A stretch of 33,992 nt of DNA from the NCBI GenBank assembly GCA_965369605.1, contig CBDURE010000022.1, positions 1-33,992 of the forward strand, in the 5' to 3' direction. The notes beneath the pieces were generated by a model, which was not told the origin of the DNA, ran no database searches, and worked only from the letters and a program-made list of their open reading frames with translations. Of this stretch, positions 8,520 through 16,138 are shown one piece after another. Numbering within the stretch: the stretch's first letter is position 1; each line of letters begins with the position of its first letter. Origin of the DNA: JAGGVT01 sp965369605. Its GTDB lineage: Bacteria; JAJVIF01; JAGGVT01. Made by a program: the position numbers and the translations under genes.

Positions 8520-8974
8520 AGAATGGCCTTTTGAACGTCAGGTTGTTTTGTAATATTACAAAATTTCATAAAATCGTATAAGGCATCCGTCAAATCTTCT
8601 GAATTCGTAAATTTTTCCAAGAACTTCTCTGATGTAATATCATACGCATATTTATCACCATATCCTTCACGATAAATATGAATGTGGGAACCCGAAATTT
8701 CCTCACCGTCAGGATTCCTATGTTTTGAACCATTCAAATCCAATCGAACAAGGATTGTTGATGTTCTAACGCGGTTTTGATATGTTGATTTTCGAATATT
8801 AATATAACCGCGTGTTATATCAAGTAAGAATTTCTCCCTCATATCGTGTGAGATTAACTTAAGGCTGATCTTCTCTCCAAGACCTGGGAAATCAACGGGT
8901 TGTTTACCTTGATAGTGCTTTTCCACATTAATCAATTCATCTGCTTCTGTTTGTGTTAATTCAATTTTGTCCAT
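8516..8974 (-). CDS. DUF6978-like protein of unknown function
   Basis: A 152-residue protein counted from the ATG at 8974; a TTG at 8983 would add three residues. It begins MDKIELTQTEADELI and contains KISLKLISHDMREKFLLDI, LVRLDLNGSKHRNPDGEEI and SHIHIYREGYGDKYAYD. I associate this pattern with the uncharacterised DUF6978 family, which I recall beside DUF1828 genes. The His-rich SHIHIYREGYGD segment could form a binding or active site, but no known catalytic motif is recognised. It is the first gene of the two-gene cassette and its stop overlaps the next start. No strong ribosome site or promoter is evident upstream. Confidence 0.65.
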   Translation of the reverse strand: MDKIELTQTEADELINVEKHYQGKQPVDFPGLGEKISLKLISHDMREKFLLDITRGYINIRKSTYQNRVRTSTILVRLDLNGSKHRNPDGEEISGSHIHIYREGYGDKYAYDITSEKFLEKFTNSEDLTDALYDFMKFCNITKQPDVQKAIL

Positions 8975-9112
8975 ATTAACCAATGATTTACTTTTCTTTA
9001 AAACTATCTATTTTTAATTTTACTTATAATTGCTCCTAAAGCAAATCAAATTGATTGCATTACATGGTTAATAATTTTCAAATTGAACCTGAGAAACGCT
9101 TTTTCCCCAACG

Positions 9113-9136
9113 AAAAAAGACGCCCTAAAGCGTCTT
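9113..9136 (-). terminator. Bidirectional rho-independent terminator
   Basis: AAGACGC (9117-9123) pairs with GCGTCTT (9130-9136) around a 6-nt loop. A run of A at 9113-9118 gives TTTTTT on the minus strand and CTTTTTTTT follows on the plus strand, so it can work both ways. It ends the small secreted-peptide gene 9183-9347; between them an additional CATCTGA/TCAGATG hairpin lies near 9157-9174. Confidence 0.88.
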
Positions 9137-9182
9137 CTTTTTTTCCGGCTTGTGCCATCTGATCTCTCAGATGTTCATCACC

Positions 9183-9347
9183 TTAGTTCAATCGAACTGG
9201 TGCCGGCGTGATGTCGGTAAGAGCTACCGGCTCAGCTTTCTCAACTGCAACATTGCTGATTACAAGTGTGTTTCCAGCAATAGCAGGGATGAGTAGCGCT
9301 GCAAGGATGATTCCTGCACTGATAGCAACTACGATCTTTTTGAGCAT
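9183..9347 (-). CDS. Small predicted secreted peptide (54 aa)
   Basis: The frame starts with ATG (plus 9345-9347), 6 nt after an excellent GGGAGGT ribosome site, and encodes 54 residues. It opens MLKKIVVAISAGIILAALL, a textbook signal peptide (two Lys, hydrophobic core, then PAIA before GNT), so cleavage after about residue 24 would release a peptide of about 30 residues ending VRLN. The mature part has no cysteine and no known motif. A rho-independent terminator (9113-9136) lies just behind. Ribosome site, signal peptide, stop and terminator together make this a convincing gene despite its size. Its own 5' region contains palindromes (9366-9381 and 9559-9585). Function unknown; a secreted signal, chaperone or envelope peptide are all possible. 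Confidence 0.8.
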   Translation of the reverse strand: MLKKIVVAISAGIILAALLIPAIAGNTLVISNVAVEKAEPVALTDITPAPVRLN

Positions 9348-9365
9348 TGGAGCTACCTCCCAAAT

Positions 9366-9381
9366 AATTCTTCGAAGAATT
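9366..9381. promoter_or_regulatory. 16-bp perfect palindrome in the 5' region of the small peptide gene
   Basis: AATTCTTCGAAGAATT at 9366-9381 is a perfect palindrome about 7 nt upstream of the GGGAGGT site of the peptide gene. It could be an operator or a leader hairpin that affects ribosome access. Confidence 0.4.
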
Positions 9382-9558
9382 CAATTACTAGTCTTACATG
9401 TTTTCAGTTAAATTTCAAGTCCTGAGGCAAGAAATATTGAGAAAATGTCTAAAAAAGTGCTATGGGTGTTTCTTAAGTGCCTCTGGCTTATGAAATCCCG
9501 ACTGACAGACAGGTTTTACCGATATTCTGATTATCCCTGCCCACCAAATTTGATGCGT

Positions 9559-9585
9559 TTTTACAGCTGTAAAATATTATTTTAC
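9559..9585. promoter_or_regulatory. Two overlapping palindromes
   Basis: TTTTACAGCTGTAAAA (9559-9574) and GTAAAATATTATTTTAC (9569-9585) are both perfect and share six bases. They lie in the 284-bp gap between the metallopeptidase stop and the peptide gene, where no other gene is seen. They could be regulator-binding sites for the peptide gene or a weak terminator of the metallopeptidase gene. Confidence 0.4.
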
Positions 9586-9631
9586 CGATAATTCTCTAAA
9601 ATAATTATGAGTAGCTAAGCGGAATAATTGT

Positions 9632-10924
9632 TCATTCTATATAATTATCCTTATAATATATCAATCCCTTCATCGCGGACGCGTGGATAATATCCGCATG
9701 GTCGGGTTGATTCTCGAATGCCATGCGACTCGCGGCAAGAATATGCCTTGGTTTGACATATTCGGTAAACTCATCGATTCCGGCAAGTAATTCCTCCGCA
9801 ACCACTCTTGAAATCACATTATCAAGATTATCGAACTGGATAATATCGGTTAGCGCGGCGCCGCCAAGGCATTTCATTTCACTGAACAGTATTTCCGGCA
9901 ATATCGCATCGAAACTTCGAAGCATTTCATCAGTTGAAATGGTGAACAGCTCGATCCTGCCGGACAACGTGTAATCGACCCACAATAAATCATCACTGGA
10001 TGTATAACGTGAACAGACACCCAGCCAGCGTTCATCCAGAGCATTCCCGATATCCTCAAACCCGAGAACCTTGAGAATCCTGCCGCCAATGAGGGGTCGA
10101 ATATGGGCGGTTGGATGTTTTGTCATCTCCATGTCGTCAACATTCCATATTGCGGTGGAGATTCCATCAGAATGTTCCGCGGCAAGCATCGCATCATCAT
10201 GACGTGACATCACAAACGACGGGCCTGTGAAAAGGACTCCGAAAATGTCCGCAACCAGTTCATCAAGCCAGAAACGCCATATTGTTTGAATGATTTTCTT
10301 GCCGCTGACGTTGTGTGAAAAGTTGATTCTATTAACCTTGAACCGTTGTTTTTCCAGTACACGCCTGACTTTTTCCCAGAGTTCACGCTCATAATCAATG
10401 AAATGAGCGAAGATGTTATGTCCGATTTCATGCGGAATAGCGAGCCAGTTCCATACAGAGCTGACTCGTCCCTGCGGAATTGAGATGACAGCGATAGGGC
10501 GTTCCATATCATGCGTATAAGTAAAGTAATAATCCTCGGTTCGACCGAGAAAAGTCAGTGGGATAGTCTCTTTGGCAAAACGGCTTTTCGTGTCTTTTAA
10601 ATGCGTGTGACTGATAAAATAATTAAACAGGTCGCTTGTGATTACATCGCTCACTTCAAGGATGTCATCATAGATGCCTGAAAAGCGCTGTGCGAACAGG
10701 TTTCGATACGCGCGCCACAGATGGAGGTCATCGCACTCGAGTCCTGACTCCTCGAAATACTCCTCGATTTTAATAAGCGCTTTCTGGTATTTTGCCAGAG
10801 TTGGAATTGAGCTTATCGCCAAATCAATCCACCGGCTGACATCATCAAGTTCAGAGATTGCAACACGCCCGTTTTCAATTTCCCGGAGCGTGTCTATATC
10901 GGCAAGATGGAAGGATTTGAACAT
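9632..10924 (-). CDS. HExxH zinc metallopeptidase, cytoplasmic, uncharacterised
   Basis: A 430-residue protein without signal peptide or membrane segment. The zinc motif HEIGH is at 165-169 (in AIPHEIGHNIFAHF) and a downstream DELVADIFG at 221-229 offers a third ligand, either Glu222 or Asp226, so a gluzincin-like site is likely. The N-terminal 150 residues and the C-terminal half are helical and not recognised. The substrate is unknown. It starts with ATG after GAGAAG and follows the NYN nuclease gene by 18 nt, so the two are probably cotranscribed. The sequence looks like an intact enzyme, but I cannot name a family with certainty. Confidence 0.72.
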   Translation of the reverse strand: MFKSFHLADIDTLREIENGRVAISELDDVSRWIDLAISSIPTLAKYQKALIKIEEYFEESGLECDDLHLWRAYRNLFAQRFSGIYDDILEVSDVITSDLFNYFISHTHLKDTKSRFAKETIPLTFLGRTEDYYFTYTHDMERPIAVISIPQGRVSSVWNWLAIPHEIGHNIFAHFIDYERELWEKVRRVLEKQRFKVNRINFSHNVSGKKIIQTIWRFWLDELVADIFGVLFTGPSFVMSRHDDAMLAAEHSDGISTAIWNVDDMEMTKHPTAHIRPLIGGRILKVLGFEDIGNALDERWLGVCSRYTSSDDLLWVDYTLSGRIELFTISTDEMLRSFDAILPEILFSEMKCLGGAALTDIIQFDNLDNVISRVVAEELLAGIDEFTEYVKPRHILAASRMAFENQPDHADIIHASAMKGLIYYKDNYIE

Positions 10925-10942
10925 TTTTTTCTTCTCGATACC

Positions 10943-11455
10943 TTAACCCTCGAAGAGAATATTCTCATCAAGTGGATAGAATTGCGTCGCCGCTTTTTTC
11001 AATTCCTCAGCGGTGTTCGCGGGAAATGAATACACTTCCACCCTGACACCTTTAGCCTTGAGCATTTCGACAAGCGCGGTGAAATCGCCATCGCCGCTGA
11101 CCAGCGCGATGACGTCCAGCTTGTCGGACAACGCCACAGAATCAATGGCGATGCCCATGTCCCAATCGCCCTTCGCGGTGCCGTCGGGCCTAAGTTTCAA
11201 TTCCTTGATTTTTACTTCAATTCCAAGGTCCTCAAGGATTTTAATAAACCCGGACTGGTCGATTTCGGGTGTGGTTACCGCATAAGCAAGCGCCCGGACT
11301 ATTTTCCGGCCTCTTGCAATATAAACAAGCAGTTTCTGATAATCAATTTTCCCGCGATACTTGTATTTCGCGGAGTAGAACATATTCTGAACATCGACAA
11401 AAACACCTGTGCGCTGTTCGAAATATACATCGACTTTTTTTCTTGGACGTGGCAT
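10943..11455 (-). CDS. NYN domain (LabA/DUF88-type) putative RNase
   Basis: A 170-residue NYN/PIN-like protein. The hallmark acidic residues are present: Asp21 in GVFVDVQNM, Asp97/Asp99 in GDWDMGIAID, and Asp122/Asp124 in SGDGDFTALV. The end, KGVRVEVYSFPANTAEELKK, is typical of the LabA branch. These proteins are predicted Mg2+-dependent ribonucleases of the cytoplasm. The start ATG at 11455 has GGAG about 12 nt upstream. It is followed after 18 nt by the metallopeptidase gene. It lies downstream of the S41 protease gene but is separated from it by a long hairpin repeat, so it may form its own unit. Confidence 0.85.
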   Translation of the reverse strand: MPRPRKKVDVYFEQRTGVFVDVQNMFYSAKYKYRGKIDYQKLLVYIARGRKIVRALAYAVTTPEIDQSGFIKILEDLGIEVKIKELKLRPDGTAKGDWDMGIAIDSVALSDKLDVIALVSGDGDFTALVEMLKAKGVRVEVYSFPANTAEELKKAATQFYPLDENILFEG

Positions 11456-11487
11456 TTAATTGTGCTCCAGTGAGTTATTTTTTTTAG

Positions 11488-11567
11488 AATTGTAGGGGCA
11501 ACCCCCCGTGGTTGCCCTGTATTTACAGTCGATTCGAGGGTAACCACGGGGGGTTACCCCTACAATT
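11488..11567. repeat. Long inverted repeat with 31-bp arms
   Basis: Arms 11488-11518 and 11537-11567 are reverse complements with two transitions, around an 18-nt loop, beginning AATTGTAGGGGCAACC. The mismatches can form G-U pairs in one transcript strand. It lies between the S41 protease stop and the NYN gene start, and may damp transcription between them. A TGTAGGGGC start occurs again near 17082, so it appears to be a mobile or dispersed hairpin family. Confidence 0.8.
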
Positions 11568-11622
11568 TGCTTTTTCAACAATCCCCCTCTGACCAGTATC
11601 TTTGCCGGAATAAAATTTCTAT

Positions 11623-13053
11623 TTACTCCTCAACAATTGCCTCTTCCTCAACTTCTTCTTCAACCTCTTCCTCAACTTCTTCCTCAACAAAGAACGCTCC
11701 CTCAAGAAGTTCGCCGTTTGTAAGATACTGCTTTGCTGTCTCAAGCTGGAAATCATAATCCTTGAGATATTGCATAAGTTCATCGCGGATTGCAAGCAGT
11801 TCAAGGCGAAGTTCCTCCGCCTTCTCATATTTTTCTTTCAGGAATGGATCAGTTGTGGTTTCAAAATCAATCTCCGCATGAATATTCGGCTGGATGCCTG
11901 TGTGATTAATGTCATGATGATTGGGAGTCAAATATTTGGAGATGGTCAGAAGAAGCAATCCTTTGGATTTCTGTGGCAGAACACTCTGAATGACACCCTT
12001 GCCGAAAGTCTTTGTGCCGATTAATGTTCCGACTTCATGGTCTTTAATAGCCCCTGCCAGCACTTCTGATGCTGACGCGCTGTACATATCGACCAGTACA
12101 ACAAGCGGAATATCCAGTTTCTTTCCACCGTCACCATTGCCCTCGCCCGGATATTCAATCAGATGTCCATCTCTGCTTTCAGAATAGACCATCACACCGT
12201 CCGCAACGAAAATGTCCGCGATTTCAATCGCCGCCTGGAATGACCCTCCTGTATTCTGCTTGAGATCAAGAATCAGCGATTTCATTCCCAACTCAAGAAG
12301 CTCATCAATAGCTATCTGAAAATCCTTCGCGGTTTCGTTGTTGAAATTCGCCAGTTGGATATATCCGATTCCATCAGTGCCCTCAAGGATTTTCTTCTCG
12401 AAAACAGATGGGTATTTTACATTTTTGCGCTCCACATCTATCTCGATATTGTCGCCGATGGATTGGCGGAAAACCTTCATTTTGACATGAGTGTTTTCAG
12501 GGCCTTTGATTCGCGCGACGATATCCTGCAGGAACATGCTTGAAACATCCTCGCCTTCCACTTCAATTATAATGTCTCCCGCCATGATGCCGACATCAAA
12601 TGCCGGGCCGGTTTTGAAAACGGATGTAATCAACGCGCCCCTGCCGTCCTGGATTGGCTCGACCATGATTCCGATGCCGCCGTAGAATCCATCGAGGTCC
12701 TCCTGAATCTCCCTGCTGTCAACGGGAGGATAATATCTGCTGTATCTGTCGTTAAGCGATGCGACTCCACCCGCGATAGCGCCATCGATAAGCTGCTGTT
12801 TCGTTACATCATGATTGATAAAATGCCTTTGAATCAATTCAAACGCCTGTTGCACCTCTTTCAGGTCTTTAAGCGTGATTATCCCTTTATCGCTTGTGCG
12901 TGTGAATGCGAATTCACCGATGGATGAACTTGCAATCCACTCAGGCAGAATTTCAACACCCGCTGTTTCAATCTGGCTGGTTTTATAGCCCAGGAAAAAA
13001 GAGAGAAAGATGATTATTACCATCTGCACAAGAATCCATTTATTTACTGACAT
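11623..13053 (-). CDS. S41 carboxy-terminal processing protease (CtpA-like)
   Basis: A 476-residue periplasmic protease anchored by an N-terminal hydrophobic segment (about 6-23). A PDZ domain (about 120-200) precedes the S41 domain; the catalytic Ser lies in the SASASE block (325-330) and the catalytic Lys is Lys352 in TKTFGKG. NTGG (267-270) replaces the usual NPGG. CtpA proteases trim or degrade envelope proteins, often peptidoglycan hydrolases. Downstream of FtsEX and an M23 peptidase this is a recurrent gene order, which suggests control of cell-wall cleavage at division. Start ATG 13053 follows AAGGAG (plus 13062-13067). The C-terminus is an odd acidic tail made of repeated EEEV units. 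Confidence 0.9.
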   Translation of the reverse strand: MSVNKWILVQMVIIIFLSFFLGYKTSQIETAGVEILPEWIASSSIGEFAFTRTSDKGIITLKDLKEVQQAFELIQRHFINHDVTKQQLIDGAIAGGVASLNDRYSRYYPPVDSREIQEDLDGFYGGIGIMVEPIQDGRGALITSVFKTGPAFDVGIMAGDIIIEVEGEDVSSMFLQDIVARIKGPENTHVKMKVFRQSIGDNIEIDVERKNVKYPSVFEKKILEGTDGIGYIQLANFNNETAKDFQIAIDELLELGMKSLILDLKQNTGGSFQAAIEIADIFVADGVMVYSESRDGHLIEYPGEGNGDGGKKLDIPLVVLVDMYSASASEVLAGAIKDHEVGTLIGTKTFGKGVIQSVLPQKSKGLLLLTISKYLTPNHHDINHTGIQPNIHAEIDFETTTDPFLKEKYEKAEELRLELLAIRDELMQYLKDYDFQLETAKQYLTNGELLEGAFFVEEEVEEEVEEEVEEEAIVEE

Positions 13054-13211
13054 TATTCAAACTCCTTAGATTTAAACCTGCGAAAAGTATTTATCCACAG
13101 GAACATTATCGGCAAAGCGCTTAATAAAACACAATTCAGCTACTCAGTTCGAGATTCACGCTGTTTCTTCATTTACATTTCTGCAAAAGAATGGATTCCG
13201 GTTTTCCGGGT

Positions 13212-13300
13212 TGTTGAAAAAGCCTATTTCCACCGTAACCCGGTCATGCCTTTATATGAAAATGTGAATCAACCCCGATAATCTTCGCAGGCATGCCGGG
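13212..13300 (-). repeat. Dispersed intergenic repeat, copy B
   Basis: Read on the minus strand, 13300-13212 begins CCCGGCATGCCTGC and ends CTTTTTCAACA. It matches copy C (19817-19905) almost base for base apart from a roughly 12-nt variable patch, and copy A (5623-5713) more loosely. The 310-bp gap between the M23 and S41 genes (13054-13363) holds this repeat and no supported gene. Confidence 0.85.
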
Positions 13301-13363
13301 GAAGTGGCTGGATATGCGCAACCCCTTTCGCCGGAATCTATCGGAATCCCTTAAAACAAAGTA

Positions 13364-14524
13364 TCAGAAACTTAAAAACTCCTTCGGATTACGGTGCTTG
13401 CCGTTGACGCGTATTTCGAAATGAAGATGGTTACCTGTTGAAATCCCTGTTGACCCCACCTTTCCGATTGGCTGTTCCTCCATGACCTCCTGCCCGTTTG
13501 AAACCAGAATGGTTGACATGTGCGCGTAAACAGTCGCATAGCCTTTTCCGTGATTAATCATGACCATGTTGCCGTAGCCGCCCTTTCTGCCGGCGTAAAT
13601 TACCATGCCAGCGCCGGAGGCTATTATCGGAGTGCCGTATGGAGCGGCCAGGTCAATTCCGTTATGATGTTTCCGCCGCTTGAATATCGGGTGAATTCTC
13701 CAGCCGTATGGGCTTGAAATCCTGTAGCTTTTTACAGGAAGAGAGAATGAACCATCGAAATTCGTGCTTAAGTTGCCTTTAGCGGCGGCTTCGAGGAAGA
13801 ACTCCAGTTCAGTTTCCTCTTTGATTGTTTCACGCAGGAGGCTTTCAAGTTTCTTTATATCGTTTTTAATGCTGTTAAGCTGATGCTTTTTTCCATCACG
13901 CAGGCTTTTTATTTGATTACGGTCATTAGCGATGTCACCCCTGAGTTTGTCTTCCTCATGCGCTTTAAGAGTGCATTCCTCTTTTAATGCCGCCAATTGT
14001 CCCTTTTGAACAATAACATTTTCAATGGCTTGTTCATGGTCTGTCAACAGCTTTTCAGTACACCGGATTCTGAAAACAAGGTCGCTGAGGTCTTTTGCAT
14101 CGACAATAATACTCAGAAGGCCTTTCGCGCCGTTTTTGTAGTACACTCTCATTCGTTCTTCGAAAATCCCCTGCGAGAGATCAAGATCCTTCACCGCAAG
14201 ATCATGCTGTTCAGTGTAGATGGTTATCTGCTTTTTTAATCGCTCAAGATCGTTTACCTTGTTGACAAGCTTTTTCTGAGTATATTCAAGTTTATTATCC
14301 GCTTTTTGGTAATCATAAGCCGCTCCGGCTTTTTCCTTTTTCTTCTCGTCAATCTCACTTTGGAGTTTCGATTTCTCACTCTTGACCTGAGTTAAATTCT
14401 CCTTTTTTTCCTCGACAACGCTCTGGTCAACCTGCGCGAAACTCAACGATTGAACGCCAAATGCTCCTATTAAGAAAAGAGCCGTAATGCTGAAAACGGT
14501 TATGTGGATGAAATATCTGTTCAT
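13364..14524 (-). CDS. M23 peptidase with coiled coil, EnvC/NlpD-like partner of FtsEX
   Basis: From the ATG at 14524 (a TTG at 14530 would add two residues) the protein has 386 residues. A signal peptide or anchor (about 8-30) is followed by a long Lys/Glu-rich coiled coil (about 35-240) and a C-terminal LytM/M23 domain. Zinc-site residues are all present: His and Asp in HHNGIDLAAP (about 287-291), His in YAHMS (about 335) and HLHFE (about 366-368). EnvC-type proteins are recruited by FtsX to activate septal amidases. Enterobacterial EnvC has lost its zinc ligands, so this intact site suggests an enzyme that may cut peptide cross-links itself. It starts 6 nt after the ftsX stop. Confidence 0.9.
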   Translation of the reverse strand: MNRYFIHITVFSITALFLIGAFGVQSLSFAQVDQSVVEEKKENLTQVKSEKSKLQSEIDEKKKEKAGAAYDYQKADNKLEYTQKKLVNKVNDLERLKKQITIYTEQHDLAVKDLDLSQGIFEERMRVYYKNGAKGLLSIIVDAKDLSDLVFRIRCTEKLLTDHEQAIENVIVQKGQLAALKEECTLKAHEEDKLRGDIANDRNQIKSLRDGKKHQLNSIKNDIKKLESLLRETIKEETELEFFLEAAAKGNLSTNFDGSFSLPVKSYRISSPYGWRIHPIFKRRKHHNGIDLAAPYGTPIIASGAGMVIYAGRKGGYGNMVMINHGKGYATVYAHMSTILVSNGQEVMEEQPIGKVGSTGISTGNHLHFEIRVNGKHRNPKEFLSF

Positions 14525-14530
14525 ATGCAA

Positions 14531-15421
14531 TTATCTTATATGCGCGGCAAGATGTTTATCAACGGATATCATGCTGCCAAGCATGCCGACCAGTATCCCG
14601 ATTACCCCCATAAGGATGCCGAGATTCAGCATGACCTGTCCCGTGCTGACAAACAGGCTTATGACTGGATTTGTTAAATTAACATAATTCATAACAAGCG
14701 CGTATGCTCCGGATGCCAGTACAAATGCAATTATTGAACCTGCGAAACTGTAGAATAATCCCTCCATCATGAATGGCAGGCGAATGAAGCGGTCAGTCGC
14801 GCCCACAAGGCGCATGATTTTGATTTCCTGCCGACGCGAATGAATCGCAAGTTTGATTGTGTTTATTATGCTGAACATTGTCATGCCGGCAAGAATAAGT
14901 GCAAGGAAGAAGCAGCTGACCTGAATGAAATAAAACACCGGAAGAATCTTCCCCAGTGATTCCGCTGCGTAATTGACCTCCTCAATTCCTGCCAGGGCAC
15001 TTATTTCATTGGCGATTGGTTCGATTGATTTCGTTGATTTGACTTTAATTCGAAGCGATGCCGGGAATGGATTTTCGCGCACAAGCTCATCGAGATCAAA
15101 CTGCGAATTTTCCTTCATCCACAAATACGCGTCCTCCCTTGAGATATACTCCATCTCACCGACACCTTCGAGTGATCTGATATGGCGTTGTATCTGCACA
15201 AGCTCGATATCTTCAACCGTATTCTCCAGAAAGACATTTATCTCAAGGTTGTTGAAGAAATTCGTAACCATGTGGTTGGCGTTGAAAATGAAAATCAGGC
15301 AGATTCCAAGTATCAGCAGGGAAACAACTGTCTGAGCGAGCATAATCAAGCCTGACTGGCTGTTTCTTCTAATGTTGAGTCGCGTTTCTCTTAGGAAAAA
15401 CCTGATCGCGTTGAACCGCAT
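14531..15421 (-). CDS. ftsX: Cell division protein FtsX (ABC transporter permease-like)
   Basis: FtsX is the membrane partner of FtsE. It transmits ATP-driven changes to a periplasmic peptidoglycan hydrolase regulator. The ATG at 15421 (MRFNAIRFFLRE) with GGAGGG 7 nt upstream gives 296 residues; the frame is open upstream but the extra 14 residues have no support. Four membrane segments are visible: one near residues 22-50, then a periplasmic domain with the VFLENTVEDIE and EYISREDAYLWM strings, and three more at about 160-190, 205-240 and 255-285. The cytoplasmic RRQEIKIMRLVGATDRFIR block is typical. Its first 53 nt overlap the end of ftsE, so the two are coupled. Confidence 0.94.
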   Translation of the reverse strand: MRFNAIRFFLRETRLNIRRNSQSGLIMLAQTVVSLLILGICLIFIFNANHMVTNFFNNLEINVFLENTVEDIELVQIQRHIRSLEGVGEMEYISREDAYLWMKENSQFDLDELVRENPFPASLRIKVKSTKSIEPIANEISALAGIEEVNYAAESLGKILPVFYFIQVSCFFLALILAGMTMFSIINTIKLAIHSRRQEIKIMRLVGATDRFIRLPFMMEGLFYSFAGSIIAFVLASGAYALVMNYVNLTNPVISLFVSTGQVMLNLGILMGVIGILVGMLGSMISVDKHLAAHIR

Positions 15422-16097
15422 CCTGGTACCCTCCACTAGCAATATCGGACAAAATCTTTCCATCCTCTATCTGAATCACCCTTCTTTGAGACATATCGAC
15501 GATACTCTTGTCGTGAGTCGCCATCAGCACTGTTGTGCCTTTTGCATTAATTTTCATAAGCAGTTTGATAATCCCGACGCTTGTGTCAGGATCAAGATTT
15601 CCTGTCGGTTCATCGGCTAGCAGGATTGGCGGATTGTTGATAATCGCGCGAGCGATGGATACACGCTGCTGCTCGCCTCCGCTCAACTCATCAGGATAGT
15701 TTTTTTCTTTTCCATCAAGCCCGACCAGTTTAAGAGCGGCGGGAACCTTGCGAGCAATTTCATATTTTGGCGCGCCGATTACATCCAGTGTGAACGCGAC
15801 ATTCTCCTCAATTGTTCGATTGGAAAGCAGCTCGAAATTCTGGAATACAACCCCGATGCTTCGCCTGACCATGGGTACCAATCTGGATGGGACATCGCTG
15901 ATATCCCCTCTTAAAACAAGAATGCTGCCGGAATTGATTTTCTCCTCAGCGTAAATGACTTTAAGAAGGGTTGATTTGCCCCCTCCTGTGGAACCCACAA
16001 TGAAGACAAAATCCCCACGTCCAATGTGAAGGCTCACATTATCAAGCCCGATTATCCCGGTGGGGTATTTAAGGTTAACATTTTTGAAAATAATCAT
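15369..16097 (-). CDS. ftsE: Cell division ATP-binding protein FtsE
   Basis: FtsE is the ABC ATPase that drives FtsX. The 242-residue protein has a Walker A GSTGGGKST (35-43), Q-loop VFQNFEL (84-90), signature LSGGEQQ (138-144), Walker B ILLADE (158-163) with the PTGNLD D-loop, and H-loop His195 in ATHD. The FELLSNRTIEENV stretch is characteristic of FtsE. The C-terminal 30 residues, which overlap the ftsX coding start, extend past the usual end (about 222-228). It is 41 nt downstream of the glycosyltransferase gene. No strong ribosome site precedes its ATG. Confidence 0.94.
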   Translation of the reverse strand: MIIFKNVNLKYPTGIIGLDNVSLHIGRGDFVFIVGSTGGGKSTLLKVIYAEEKINSGSILVLRGDISDVPSRLVPMVRRSIGVVFQNFELLSNRTIEENVAFTLDVIGAPKYEIARKVPAALKLVGLDGKEKNYPDELSGGEQQRVSIARAIINNPPILLADEPTGNLDPDTSVGIIKLLMKINAKGTTVLMATHDKSIVDMSQRRVIQIEDGKILSDIASGGYQDAVQRDQVFPKRNATQH

Positions 16098-16138
16098 AGT
16101 TTCGTAAAAAATCCACGCAAAACCTCCCCCTGTAAAAC

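Noticed and set aside
9208..9411. A 67-codon plus-strand frame
   Set aside because: It is the antisense of the small secreted-peptide gene, which has a far better ribosome site, signal peptide and terminator on the minus strand.
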